Source of the DNA: Streptomyces spinosisporus
GTDB lineage: Bacteria > Actinomycetota > Actinomycetes > Streptomycetales > Streptomycetaceae
Assembly (NCBI RefSeq): GCF_022698145.1
Contig: NZ_JALDAX010000025.1
Coordinates: 1 to 64,000 of the forward strand
DNA length: 64,000 nt
Reading direction: 5' to 3'
In this document: piece after piece, positions 38,118-46,369 of the stretch
Numbering within the stretch: the first letter of the stretch is position 1
Layout of the letters: the number at the start of each line of letters is the position of its first letter
Notes under the pieces: generated by a model
What the model was told of the DNA's origin: nothing
Databases searched by the model: none
The model's input: only the letters and a program-made list of their open reading frames with translations
Made by a program: the position numbers and the translations under genes

Positions 38118-38890
38118 CACAGCTCCCGGTGGACCTTGGTGTTGGAGGCCTGGGCGCGGGGGCGCAGCACCAGCAGGTCGACGTTGACGTGGCTGGGGCG
38201 GGTGACCGCCCAGGTGATCGTCTCCGCCACGTCGTCGGCTGTCAGGGGTGCGGCCACGCCCTCGTAGACCTTCGACGCCTTCGCCTCGTCGCCGCCGAAT
38301 CGGGTGAGGGCGAACTCGTCGGTCTTGACCATGCCGGGCGCGATCTCGATGACCCGGACCGGGCGGCCGACGATCTCCAGGCGGAGGGTCTCGGCGAGGA
38401 CGTGCTCGCCGTGCTTGGCGGCGACATAGCCCGCGCCGCCCTCGTAGGTGCCGAGGCCCGCGGTGGAGGAGACGACCACCACCGTGCCGTCGCCGCTCGC
38501 CTCCAGCTTGGGCAGCAGGGCCTGGGTGACGTTCAGGGTGCCGATGACGTTCGTCTCGTACATCGTGCGCCAGTCGGCCGGGTCGCCGGTGGCCACGGGG
38601 TCGGCGCCGAGCGCGCCGCCCGCGTTGTTGACGAGGACCCCGATCGTCTGGAAGGCGGTCGCGAACTCGTCGACCGCCGCGCGGTCGGTGACGTCGAGCT
38701 GATACGCCGCGGCGGAGTGCCCCGCCGCGTTGATCTCCTCCGCCAGCGCCTCGATCCGGTCCTTGCGGCGGGCGGTCAGGACGACGCGGTATCCCGCTGC
38801 GGCGAGCTGACGGGCCGTGGCGGCGCCGATTCCGCTGCTGGCACCGGTGACGATCGCGATGCGGGAGGCTGCGGACGGTGCGGTTGCCAT
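38117..38890 (-). CDS. Short-chain dehydrogenase/reductase (YdfG-like)
   Basis: A 257-aa classical SDR. The cofactor motif TGASSGIGAATARQL is at about 15-29, NNAGG at about 90-94, and catalytic Ser and Tyr-Lys in VVVVSSTAG and YVAAKHG. The Arg after the third strand (ARRKD) suggests NADP(H) preference. The best-known relatives reduce 3-hydroxy acids such as L-allo-threonine; the substrate here is not determined. It overlaps the 46-aa membrane protein gene by one base. Confidence 0.88.
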   Translation of the reverse strand: MATAPSAASRIAIVTGASSGIGAATARQLAAAGYRVVLTARRKDRIEALAEEINAAGHSAAAYQLDVTDRAAVDEFATAFQTIGVLVNNAGGALGADPVATGDPADWRTMYETNVIGTLNVTQALLPKLEASGDGTVVVVSSTAGLGTYEGGAGYVAAKHGEHVLAETLRLEIVGRPVRVIEIAPGMVKTDEFALTRFGGDEAKASKVYEGVAAPLTADDVAETITWAVTRPSHVNVDLLVLRPRAQASNTKVHREL

Positions 38891-38962
38891 GCGGTGCTCC
38901 TGGTCTGCGGTGTGCGGTCGGCTCTGCGGTGTGCGGTCGGCTTCATTCAGCGTAAGTGAGGC

Positions 38963-39301
38963 TCAGCCGCCGTTCCTCGGCGCCCACATGATCAGCGCCA
39001 TTCCGGCGAGGCAGACGAGCGCGCCCGTGATGTCCCAGCGGTCGGGCCGGTAGCCGTCCGCGACCACGCCCCACAGGATCGAACCGGCGACGAAGATCCC
39101 GCCGTACGCGGCGAGGATGCGGCCGAAGTGGGCGTCGGGCTGGAAGGTGGCGACGAAGCCGTAGGCGCCGAGGGCCAGCACGCCTCCGGCCATCCACAGC
39201 CAGCCGCGGTGTTCGCGCACGCCCTGCCAGATCAGCCAGGCCCCGCCGATCTCGAAGATCGCGGCGACGACGAAGAGGGCGGCGGAGCGGGCGATGAGCA
39301 T
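38963..39301 (-). CDS. YnfA/UPF0060 family membrane protein
   Basis: A 112-aa protein with four transmembrane helices (LFVVAAIFEIGGAWLIWQGV, WMAGGVLALGAYGFVATF, ILAAYGGIFVAGSILWGVVADG, ITGALVCLAGMALIMWAPR). This is the UPF0060 pattern, a small DMT-superfamily protein. The signature AAYGGIFVAGSILWG is conserved. Some members contribute to drug or tetracycline-like efflux, but this is not general. ATG 39301 is the natural start. It stands alone between the SDR and the divergent secreted-protein gene. Confidence 0.9.
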   Translation of the reverse strand: MLIARSAALFVVAAIFEIGGAWLIWQGVREHRGWLWMAGGVLALGAYGFVATFQPDAHFGRILAAYGGIFVAGSILWGVVADGYRPDRWDITGALVCLAGMALIMWAPRNGG

Positions 39302-39436
39302 GGCGCAAGCCTGCCACGGGCGGGTGCTGTCACCTGATGGACGGCGCCTGCCGGCGGCTCGGCGTGGGATACATCCCCGTGGGACACGTCCGCGGGAGAT
39401 ACGTCCGTACGTCCGCGGCGAGTGAGGAGTGGTGGC

Positions 39437-39925
39437 ATGCGCAGGGTTCTCCCGGTGTCGGTGTCGGTGCCGGTGGTGGCCGTGGCGGCGCTGGCTGCGG
39501 TGGCCGTGGGGACCGTGCCCGCCGGTGCGGCCGGCGGCGACCCCGAGGCCGACCTCGCCTATCACGGCGTCGTCTCCATGTCGGGCGGCCGGGTGGACCT
39601 GCGGTTCACGCCGCGCAACCACGGGCCGTCGGCGGTGCCGGACACGACGGTGCGGCTGCGCTGGTCGGTGCCGCTGGTGGACGGGCAGGCGCTGCCGGAG
39701 GGGTGTGCGCGGTCGGCCGCGCGGGAGGTGCTGTGCCGGGTGGGGGCGCTGGCGGCGGACGACCGGGGCCGGCAGATCGGGCTGCGGGTGCGGCTGCGGG
39801 GCGCGCCCTCCGAGGTGCTGCTGGAGACGGACACGGTGTGGAGTGGGGGCGCCGTGGACCGCAACCGGTCGAACGACCGGCAGCGGGTGCTCGTCCTCGA
39901 CACCGGGGACAGGTACTACTTCTAG
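39437..39925 (+). CDS. Secreted protein with a CARDB/DUF11-like beta domain
   Basis: A 162-aa precursor. The signal peptide MRRVLPVSVSVPVVAVAALAAVAVGTVPAGAAGG has a cleavage site after AGA-A near residue 31. The mature part has the alternating strand pattern of an Ig-like repeat used in surface adhesins (ADLAYHGVVSMSGGRVDLRFTPRNHGPSAVPDTTVRLRWSVP). One Cys pair (EGCARS, VLCRVG) could form a disulfide. ATG 39437 has GAGGAG 9 nt upstream. Function unknown. Confidence 0.7.
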   Translation: MRRVLPVSVSVPVVAVAALAAVAVGTVPAGAAGGDPEADLAYHGVVSMSGGRVDLRFTPRNHGPSAVPDTTVRLRWSVPLVDGQALPEGCARSAAREVLCRVGALAADDRGRQIGLRVRLRGAPSEVLLETDTVWSGGAVDRNRSNDRQRVLVLDTGDRYYF

Positions 39926-39993
39926 GCGCGGGTTCCGTACGATCTCTGCACGGCGCAGACGACGAGGGCGGCGCAGGCGAAGAGGAGCGAGGC

Positions 39994-40467
39994 ATGGCAG
40001 GGACCGCGCGGGAGCGGCTGCTCGACGAGCTGTCCGTCGTCTCGCGCCGCTACATGGCCTCGTACGCCCTGTTCAACCAGGCCGTCGCCGACCACCTCGG
40101 CCTGCACCCGACCGATCTGCAGTGTCTGAACCTGCTGACGCTGGAGGGGGCGCCGGTGACGACGGGCCGGATCGCGGAGCTGACGGGTCTGACCACCGGG
40201 TCGGCGACCCGGCTGGTGGACCGGCTGGAGCGGGCCGGCTATGTCCTGCGGGAGCGGGACGCGGAGGACCGGCGGCGGGTGCTGGTGGCGACCGTGCCGG
40301 AGCGGATCGCCGAGTTCGGGCGGATGTGGGACCGGCTGGGCGGCGACTGGTCCGCCCTCTTCGACGAACTGGACGACGCCGAACTGGCCGTGGTCGTCGG
40401 GCACATGCGGCGGACGGTGGAGTTCAGCGGGCAGCAGGTCGCGCGGTTGCGGGCGGGCGAGGTCTGA
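39994..40467 (+). CDS. MarR-family transcriptional regulator
   Basis: A 157-aa winged-helix regulator: LGLHPTDLQCLNLLTLEGAPVTTGRIAELTGLTTGSATRLVDRLERAGYVLRERDAEDRRRVLVATVPE spans the DNA-binding domain (about 33-100). The RDAEDRRRV wing is typical. ATG 39994 is 7 nt after AGAGGAG. Its target is not evident: the neighbours are a secreted-protein gene and the convergent hxlR-type gene, 44 bp beyond its end. Confidence 0.88.
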   Translation: MAGTARERLLDELSVVSRRYMASYALFNQAVADHLGLHPTDLQCLNLLTLEGAPVTTGRIAELTGLTTGSATRLVDRLERAGYVLRERDAEDRRRVLVATVPERIAEFGRMWDRLGGDWSALFDELDDAELAVVVGHMRRTVEFSGQQVARLRAGEV

Positions 40468-40510
40468 GGGCCCTCGGGTACGTCTCGTGCCGTCGCCCTG
40501 ATCGGTGCAC

Positions 40511-40912
40511 CTAGGCGTTCTCGGCGTCGTACTGCTCCCGTGCCGCGTGCACCTCGTCGAAGTGGGTCTCGGCCCAGGTCTTCACCGCGGTCATCAACTG
40601 CGCGAGGCTGCCGCCCAGTTCGGTGAGCTCGTAGTCGACGCGGACCGGCACGGAGGGGGTGACCGTGCGGGTGACGAGGCCGTCGCGCTCCAGGGCGCGC
40701 AGGGTCTGCGTCAGCATCTTGGGGCTGACGCCGGCGATCTTGCGGCTGAGGTCGCTGTAGCGCATCGGGCCGGTGGACAGGGCGGCGAGGACCAGGCTGA
40801 CCCACTTGTCGCTGAGGCGGTCCAGGAGCTGGTTGGTGGGGCAGGCGCGCAGGAAGGCGTCGTAGTCGGTGCGGGCCTGTTCGCGCTTCTGGGCGGCGGT
40901 CATGGTCGCCAT
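40511..40912 (-). CDS. HxlR-family transcriptional regulator
   Basis: A 133-aa winged-helix protein. CPTNQLLDRLSDKWVSLVLAALSTGPMRYSDLSRKIAGVSPKMLTQTLRALERDGLVTRTVTPSVPVRVDYELTELG is the full HxlR (HTH_33) domain. A single Cys (ACPTN) sits just before the domain, where related regulators use it to sense electrophiles or quinones. It diverges from a quinone oxidoreductase gene and probably represses it through two direct repeats between them. ATG 40912 has GGAGGAG nearby. Confidence 0.9.
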   Translation of the reverse strand: MATMTAAQKREQARTDYDAFLRACPTNQLLDRLSDKWVSLVLAALSTGPMRYSDLSRKIAGVSPKMLTQTLRALERDGLVTRTVTPSVPVRVDYELTELGGSLAQLMTAVKTWAETHFDEVHAAREQYDAENA

Positions 40913-40944
40913 GGCTCTCCTCCGGGTGAGGTAGGCACCTTCAG

Positions 40945-40977
40945 GTAACTACTTCCTCCTGGATAGTAACTCTTCCT
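40945..40977. promoter_or_regulatory. Direct repeats likely bound by the HxlR regulator
   Basis: GTAACTACTTCCT (40945-40957) and GTAACTCTTCCT (40966-40977) start 21 bp apart, two helical turns, in the 134-bp divergent region between hxlR and the quinone oxidoreductase gene. HxlR relatives commonly bind paired elements in such a place. Confidence 0.5.
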
Positions 40978-41046
40978 ACGGTTGTTGCAGCACTTCAGAA
41001 ACGCGGAAAAACATCTCGATTCTGATCGATTCTGGGAGAGACAACC

Positions 41047-41937
41047 ATGCGTGCTGCAGTAGTGAGGACCTTCGGCGGGCCCGAGACCGTGGAGATCGTG
41101 GAGGCGGAGGTGCCCGAGCCGGGCGCCCGTCAGGTGCGGATCAAGGTCGCGGCGGCCGCGCTGAACCCGGTGGACGCCGGTGTGCGCGGCGGGTTCTTCG
41201 GGGGCGCGGGCAAGCAGATCGGCTTCGGCTGGGATGTCGCCGGGACCGTCGACGCGACGGGGGTGGCGACCGCCTGGAGCGCCGGTGACGAGGTGGTGGC
41301 CCTGGACCCGGGCATGGTGCGGCCGCTGGGCACCCATGCCGAGTACGTCGTCGTAGACACGGACGCGGTGGCGAAGGCGCCTGCCACGGTCGACGCCGTG
41401 CATGCCTCGACGTTGCCGCTGAATGCCCTGACCGCCGAACAGGCCCTGGACCTACTGGAGTTGACCGAAGGGCAGTCGCTTCTCGTGACGGGTGCGGCGG
41501 GCGCGGTCGGCGGGTTCGCGATCCAACTCGCCGTTCACCGGGGTCTGTCGGTGACCGGGCTGGCCCGGGAGGGCGACGAGGAGCTCGTACGGTCCCTGGG
41601 CGCCGCCCACTTCGCGTCCGGGGACGCCGACCTGGGCACCTACGACGCCGTGCTGGACGCCGCGAACCTCGGCGAGGCCGCCCTTGAGTGGGTCCGCGAC
41701 GGCGGTGCCTTCGTGGGCGTCCGGCCCGGGGGCCACCCCGAGTCGGTGCGCGGGGTGCGGACCACCGCGGTCGCCGTCACGGCCGACGGCGCCCGTCTCG
41801 CGAAGCTGGCGGGCCTGGTCGACGAGGGCGTACTGACCCTGCGGGTGGCCGAGACCTACGCCCTCGACGATGCGGCGAAGGCCCACGCCCGGCTGGATGC
41901 GGGCGGGGTCCGGGGGCGACTGGTCCTGATCCCCTGA
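41047..41937 (+). CDS. NADP-dependent quinone oxidoreductase (zinc-free MDR)
   Basis: A 296-aa medium-chain dehydrogenase/reductase of the quinone-reductase group without structural zinc Cys. MRAAVVRTFGGPETVEIVEAEVPEPGARQVRIKVAAAALNPVDAGVRGG opens the GroES-like domain. The nucleotide motif is VTGAAGAVGGFAIQLAVHRG at about 151-170. It lies divergent from hxlR, which suggests induction by quinones or electrophiles. ATG 41047 has GGAGAG 9 nt upstream. The substrate is inferred only. Confidence 0.87.
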   Translation: MRAAVVRTFGGPETVEIVEAEVPEPGARQVRIKVAAAALNPVDAGVRGGFFGGAGKQIGFGWDVAGTVDATGVATAWSAGDEVVALDPGMVRPLGTHAEYVVVDTDAVAKAPATVDAVHASTLPLNALTAEQALDLLELTEGQSLLVTGAAGAVGGFAIQLAVHRGLSVTGLAREGDEELVRSLGAAHFASGDADLGTYDAVLDAANLGEAALEWVRDGGAFVGVRPGGHPESVRGVRTTAVAVTADGARLAKLAGLVDEGVLTLRVAETYALDDAAKAHARLDAGGVRGRLVLIP

Positions 41938-41963
41938 GCGCCGGCGCCCTCAAGGGGGCGGGC

Positions 41964-43373
41964 CTACCCCGCCCCTTCGGGCCGCGCGGGCGCCCTGCGC
42001 GGCAGCAGCCGTACAAGAGGCAGACACAGGATCACGCTCGCGGCGACGGCGGCAAGGCTCACCAGGACCGCGTGGGTCTCGCCGCCGGTCGTCCTGAAAT
42101 ACACGGTCGTCACCGTGGCCGCCCCCACCGAATTGGCCAGCTGCTGCACCGCGTTGAGCGCCCCGCTCGCGCTGCCGGCCTCCTCGGGGGCGATGTCGCC
42201 GATGGTGACGTCGTAGACGGTGCCGAAGCAGGTGCCCATGCCGAGGCCGACGAGGAGCAAGGGTGGCACCAGGACCCAGCCGTCGCGGTCGGCGAGCAGG
42301 GCCAGGCAGCCGCAGCCGGTGAGGATCAGCAGCAGCCCGGCGACGACGAGTTGACGGCCGTAGGTGTGGATCAGCCGGTAGCAGGCGATGGACGCGACGA
42401 CGATGCCCGCCGACAGCGGGATCAGGCCGAGCGCCGTGCCCGCGGGGGAGTGGCCGAGGCCCCGCTGGAAGTGGAGCGAGAGGACGTAGAGGAGACCCGC
42501 GACCGCGGCGAAGACGAGGACGCCGAGGATCAGGCCCGAGGTGAAGCCGCGGTTGTGCAGCAGGGTCGGGCGGATCAGCGGTTCGGCGGCCGTGCGCTGA
42601 CGGTGGCAGAAGGCGGCGAACAGGGCGAGGCCCAGCAGGAGCAGGGCGACCGGCCGCACGCTCCAGCCGCCCGAGCCGTCGATGAGTCCGCCGAGCAGAC
42701 CGAGCATGGCACCGGCCAGCAGCGCGGAGCCGGGGCCGTCCACGGACACGGTCCGCTCGCCGCTGTCGCGGGGGAGCAGACGGGCCGCGGCGAGCAGGGC
42801 GGCGCCGCCGAGGAGCAGGTTGATCAGGAACATGGGGCGCCAGCCGAGGCCCGCGAGGTCGGCGTCGACCAGGAAGGCGGCGAGGATCGGCCCGCCGACG
42901 GCGGACAGTCCCATCACCGGTCCGAACAGGCTGAACGCCTTGCCGATCTCCTCGCGCGGCCAGGTCGCGCCGAGGATGCCGAAGCCCTGCGGGATCAGGA
43001 GCGCCCCGAAGGCGCCCTGGAGCAGCCGGGCGACGATCAGGAAGGCCGGCGCCTGGGCGAGCCCGCAGGCGAGCGAGGCCGCGACGAACCCGGCGAGCCC
43101 GGTCAGGAACAGCCGCCGGCGCCCGTACTTGTCGCCGAGCCGTGCGCCGGGCACCAGGAGCACGCCGAGCGCGAGGGCGTAGGAGGCGCCGAGCCACTGC
43201 ACCAGGCTCGCGCCGCCGCCCAGGTCCCGGGTGATCGTCGGCGCGGCGATGTTGGTGATCGTGGCGTCGAGCAGGTCGAGGACGTCGGCGGCGAGGATCA
43301 CGGTGAGGACGGCCCAGCGGGCGCGGGGGGACAGGGGTGGAGTATCTCTTGCGTTACGAAGAATCTGCGTCAC
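41964..43373 (-). CDS. MFS drug exporter, DHA2 (14-TM) family
   Basis: About 469 aa, 13-14 transmembrane segments. Motif C-like LSAVGGPILAAFL, the motif A loop GDKYGRRRLFLTG, and ADVLDLLDATITNIAAPTITRDL with QWLGASYALALGVLLVPGARLGD identify an EmrB/QacA-type proton-driven exporter. GTG 43373 is the assumed start; no ribosome site is clear and ATGs further in would remove the first helix. It is co-directional with, and 73 bp downstream of, the AraC-type regulator, and convergent with the quinone oxidoreductase gene. Confidence 0.85.
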   Translation of the reverse strand: MTQILRNARDTPPLSPRARWAVLTVILAADVLDLLDATITNIAAPTITRDLGGGASLVQWLGASYALALGVLLVPGARLGDKYGRRRLFLTGLAGFVAASLACGLAQAPAFLIVARLLQGAFGALLIPQGFGILGATWPREEIGKAFSLFGPVMGLSAVGGPILAAFLVDADLAGLGWRPMFLINLLLGGAALLAAARLLPRDSGERTVSVDGPGSALLAGAMLGLLGGLIDGSGGWSVRPVALLLLGLALFAAFCHRQRTAAEPLIRPTLLHNRGFTSGLILGVLVFAAVAGLLYVLSLHFQRGLGHSPAGTALGLIPLSAGIVVASIACYRLIHTYGRQLVVAGLLLILTGCGCLALLADRDGWVLVPPLLLVGLGMGTCFGTVYDVTIGDIAPEEAGSASGALNAVQQLANSVGAATVTTVYFRTTGGETHAVLVSLAAVAASVILCLPLVRLLPRRAPARPEGAG

Positions 43374-43446
43374 GCAGGTAAATATCCATGCTTGGCCGCC
43401 GCAGTGCAACCGGATTTGCGGGCGCCTGCCGCACCCCTCGCTACCG

Positions 43447-44253
43447 CTACTGCACGCCCTGTGTCGCGTACGCCGTCGGCGGCACCCCCACCGTCGCCGT
43501 GAAGTCCCGTACCAGATGGGCCTGGTCGGCGTAGCCGAGGTCGGCGGCGAGGGCGGCCCAGTCGACGTCCCGGTCGGTCTCGGCGCGCTCCAGGGCCTCG
43601 TGGATGCGGTAGCGCAGGACGACCCACTTGGGGCCCACGCCCACGTACGCGGCGAACAGGCGCTGCAGGACTCGTACGGACAGGCCCTCGGCGCGGGCGA
43701 AGTCGCCGACGCGGCGGATCGTGCGGTCGGTGCGGATGCGGTCGGCCAGGGTCATCGCGAGGTCGGCCTGCGGGTCGGGTTCCGGGGCGAGGCCGAGGAG
43801 GAAGGCGTCCAGGGCGGCGACCCGGGCGTCCTCGTCGTCCGGCCCGAGCACGACGTGCGGATCGGCGTCGAGGGGGACCTCCGGGAAGCGGATCCGCTGC
43901 CCGGTCCAGTCGCTCACCGGCCGGCCGGGGGCGAAGGGGCGGAAGCCGCCCGGCCGGAACTGGATGCCGCAGACCCGCCCCCGCCCCTCCAGCTTCTGCG
44001 TGAACAGTTCGAGCCCGATCCCCGCGATCTCGGCGAACGGCTCCTGCCCGGCGAACTGCTGGAAGACGATGTTGACCGACGGGTGCGGGACCACGTGCGA
44101 GGCGTACGGCTGGGTGAGGTCCCAGTCGATCAGCCAGTAGTGCTCCAGATACGGGCGCAGCGGCTCGGCGGGCTCGCGGCGGCGGAAGCGCACCTGCGCG
44201 AGGAGCCCCGCGGCGTCGACGATCCCTCGGTGGTCACGGCGTGGGGCGGCCAT
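43447..44253 (-). CDS. AraC-family transcriptional regulator
   Basis: A 268-aa regulator. The N-terminal DUF6597-like domain (YLEHYWLIDWDLTQPYASHVVPHPSVNIVFQQ) leads to a C-terminal double HTH (VGDFARAEGLSVRVLQRLFAAYVGVGPKWVVLRYRIHEALERAETDRDVDWAALAADLGYADQAHLVRDFTATVGVPPTAY). The C-terminal motif DQAHLVRDF is typical. It precedes the exporter gene, so it may control it. ATG 44253 is the first start after a run of repeats on the other side. Confidence 0.87.
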   Translation of the reverse strand: MAAPRRDHRGIVDAAGLLAQVRFRRREPAEPLRPYLEHYWLIDWDLTQPYASHVVPHPSVNIVFQQFAGQEPFAEIAGIGLELFTQKLEGRGRVCGIQFRPGGFRPFAPGRPVSDWTGQRIRFPEVPLDADPHVVLGPDDEDARVAALDAFLLGLAPEPDPQADLAMTLADRIRTDRTIRRVGDFARAEGLSVRVLQRLFAAYVGVGPKWVVLRYRIHEALERAETDRDVDWAALAADLGYADQAHLVRDFTATVGVPPTAYATQGVQ

Positions 44254-44295
44254 GTCCGGATCGTAGGACGGGGTACTGACAGTCGCCGGGGTGAG

Positions 44296-44410
44296 GGGAC
44301 CCTGGTGGTGCCGGACTACCGGGACCCAGGTGATGCCGGACTACCGGGACCCTGGTGGTGCCGGACTACCGGGACCCTGGTGGTGCCGGAATACGGAGAC
44401 CCTGGTGACC
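44296..44410. repeat. 25-bp tandem repeat, 4.6 copies
   Basis: Units start at 44296, 44321, 44346, 44371 and 44396 (partial, 15 bp). The core CCCTGGTGGTGCCGGACTAC recurs with few changes. It fills the 200-bp region between the AraC gene and the LLM oxidoreductase gene, directly before a palindrome/promoter. No spacers, so not a CRISPR array. Confidence 0.9.
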
Positions 44411-44435
44411 GTTCACCGATATAGTTGAACGGTCA
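44406..44435 (+). promoter_or_regulatory. 10-bp inverted repeat over the LLM promoter
   Basis: TGACCGTTCA (44406-44415) and TGAACGGTCA (44426-44435) flank TATAGT (44420-44425), a candidate -10 box. The second arm also begins a GTTGA-N4-TCAAC palindrome. The layout fits a repressor site covering the promoter of the oxidoreductase/FMN-reductase operon. Confidence 0.6.
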
Positions 44436-44457
44436 ACAACTTGGAGGTTGAGCGACC

Positions 44458-45585
44458 ATGCAGTTCGGGATCTTCAGCGTCGGCGACGTCACGCCGGACC
44501 CAACCACGGGGCGTACGCCGAGCGAGCGCGAGCGCATCAAGGCCATGGTCGCCATCGCGCTGAAGGCCGAGGAGGTGGGGCTCGAGGTCTTCGCGACCGG
44601 TGAGCACCACAACCCGCCGTTCGTGCCGTCGTCGCCGACCACGATGCTCGGCCACATCGCCGCGCGGACCGAGAAGCTGATCCTGTCCACCTCCACGACG
44701 CTCATCACCACCAACGACCCGGTGAAGATCGCCGAGGACTTCGCGATGCTCCAGCACCTGGCCGACGGGCGCGTGGACCTGATGCTGGGCCGCGGCAACA
44801 CCGGCCCGGTCTACCCCTGGTTCGGGCAGGACATCCGCCAGGGCATCAACCTCGCCGTCGAGAACTACGCCCTGCTGCACCGGCTGTGGCGCGAAGACGT
44901 CGTGAACTGGGAGGGGAAGTTCCGCACCCCGCTGCAGGGCTTCACCTCCACGCCCCGGCCGCTGGATGGCATCCCGCCGTTCGTCTGGCACGGCTCCATC
45001 CGTTCCCCGGAGATCGCCGAGCAGGCCGCGTACTACGGCGACGGCTTCTTCCACAACAACATCTTCTGGCCGGCCGACCACACCAAGCGGATGGTCGAGC
45101 TGTACCGGACCCGGTACGCCCACTACGGCCACGGCACCCCCGAGCAGGCCATCGTCGGGCTCGGCGGGCAGGTCTTCATGCGCAAGAACTCCCAGGACGC
45201 GGTCCGCGAGTTCCGTCCCTACTTCGACAACGCGCCGGTCTACGGCCACGGGCCCTCCCTGGAGGACTTCACCGACCAGACCCCGCTGACCGTCGGCTCC
45301 CCGCAGGAGGTCATCGAGAAGACCCTCACCTTCCGCGAGTACGCCGGTGACTACCAGCGCCAGCTGTTCCTCGTGGACCACGCCGGGCTGCCGCTGAAGA
45401 CCGTGCTGGAGCAGCTCGACATGCTGGGCGAGGAGGTCGTGCCGGTGCTGCGCGAGGAGTTCGCCAAGAACCGTCCGGCGGATGTGCCCGAGCCGCCGAC
45501 CCACGCGTCCCTGCTGGCCGCCGAGCAGGCCGAGCAGCCTGCCGCGGAGCAGCTTGCCGCCGGACCGAAGGAGGTCGTGGCATGA
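44458..45585 (+). CDS. LLM-class flavin-dependent oxidoreductase (CE1758 family)
   Basis: A 375-aa luciferase-like monooxygenase. The N-terminal MQFGIFSVGDVTPDPTTGRTPSERERIKAMVAIALKAEEVGLEVFATGEHHNPPFVPSSP and LILSTSTTLITTNDPVKIAEDFAMLQHLADGRVDLMLGRGNTGP fit the TIM-barrel family that uses FMNH2 or F420H2. ATG 44458 has GGAGG at about 44442. The stop overlaps the ATG of the next gene, an NADPH-type FMN reductase that most likely supplies FMNH2. The pair matches the CE1758/CE1759 arrangement of corynebacteria. Substrate unknown. Confidence 0.9.
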   Translation: MQFGIFSVGDVTPDPTTGRTPSERERIKAMVAIALKAEEVGLEVFATGEHHNPPFVPSSPTTMLGHIAARTEKLILSTSTTLITTNDPVKIAEDFAMLQHLADGRVDLMLGRGNTGPVYPWFGQDIRQGINLAVENYALLHRLWREDVVNWEGKFRTPLQGFTSTPRPLDGIPPFVWHGSIRSPEIAEQAAYYGDGFFHNNIFWPADHTKRMVELYRTRYAHYGHGTPEQAIVGLGGQVFMRKNSQDAVREFRPYFDNAPVYGHGPSLEDFTDQTPLTVGSPQEVIEKTLTFREYAGDYQRQLFLVDHAGLPLKTVLEQLDMLGEEVVPVLREEFAKNRPADVPEPPTHASLLAAEQAEQPAAEQLAAGPKEVVA

Positions 45586-46193
45586 AGCTCGTCGTCGTCT
45601 CGGCGGGACTGAGCGTGCCGTCCTCCACCCGGCTGCTGGCCGACCGGCTGGCCGCCGCGGTGGGGCGGCGCACCCCGGTCGACACCGAGGTCGTGGAGCT
45701 GCGCGACCTCGCCGTGGAGATCGCGCACAACCTCACCAGCGGATTCCCGGGGCCCGCCCTGTCCGCCGCCCAGGAGGCCGTGACCGGCGCCGACGGACTG
45801 ATCGTCGTCACGCCGGTGTTCTCGGCCTCGTACAGCGGACTGTTCAAGTCCTTCTTCGACGTGCTCGACAAGGACGCCCTGGCGGGCAAGCCGGTGCTGA
45901 TCGCAGCGACCGGCGGCACCGCCCGGCACTCCCTGGTGCTGGAGCACGCACTGCGCCCCCTCTTCGCCTACCTGCGCGCGGTGGTCGTCCCCACCGGGGT
46001 CTACGCCGCCTCCGAGGACTGGGGCGCCGAGGGCCTGGAGGACAGGATCGACCGGGCGGCGCAGGAGCTGGCGGCGCTGATGACGGGCCTGTCGGCGGCG
46101 CGCCCGGTCCGGCCGGTCAGGGACGACTTCGACGTGGTGCCGTTCGCCGAGCGGCTCGCGGCGCTGTCGCAAGGGGGCGGCGGGCTGCAGTGA
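45582..46193 (+). CDS. FMN reductase (CE1759 family)
   Basis: A 203-aa flavodoxin-fold NAD(P)H:FMN reductase. Phosphate-binding SAGLSVPSSTRLLADRLAAAV is at about 5-25, and GADGLIVVTPVFSASYSGLFKSFFDVLD contains the FMN loop. It should pass reduced FMN to the upstream LLM oxidoreductase; ATGA overlap shows coupling. It is the last gene before a block of 20-bp repeats. Confidence 0.9.
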   Translation: MKLVVVSAGLSVPSSTRLLADRLAAAVGRRTPVDTEVVELRDLAVEIAHNLTSGFPGPALSAAQEAVTGADGLIVVTPVFSASYSGLFKSFFDVLDKDALAGKPVLIAATGGTARHSLVLEHALRPLFAYLRAVVVPTGVYAASEDWGAEGLEDRIDRAAQELAALMTGLSAARPVRPVRDDFDVVPFAERLAALSQGGGGLQ

Positions 46194-46222
46194 GACGGCG
46201 GAAGGCGCACCGGCGGGCCGTG

Positions 46223-46297
46223 CCTGTGACGGTGAGGCGGGGCCCTGTGACGGTGAGGCCGCGCCTGTGACGGTGAGGCCGGGCCTGTGACGGTGAG
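46223..46297. repeat. Four-copy repeat at 20-21 bp spacing before a response-regulator gene
   Basis: CCTGTGACGGTGAG occurs at 46223, 46244, 46264 and 46284 (last copy ends GAG-AG). Spacing of 21, 20 and 20 bp is about two helical turns. The array ends 73 bp before the response-regulator start. It may be a binding array for that regulator or a recently expanded repeat. Confidence 0.85.
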
Positions 46298-46369
46298 AGC
46301 GCGGTAAAAAGGCTGATCGTGGTCCGGCTCACCCGGCTGAACCACGACCGGCCAAGGCAGACTGGATGC

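Noticed and set aside
41938..41963. Terminator between the quinone oxidoreductase and MFS genes
   Set aside because: Only a 5-bp GC stem around GCCCTCAAGGGGGC is possible, too weak to list.
44296..44410. Regular repeats that might be a CRISPR array
   Set aside because: The units are contiguous with a 25-bp period and no spacers, and there are no cas genes in the window.
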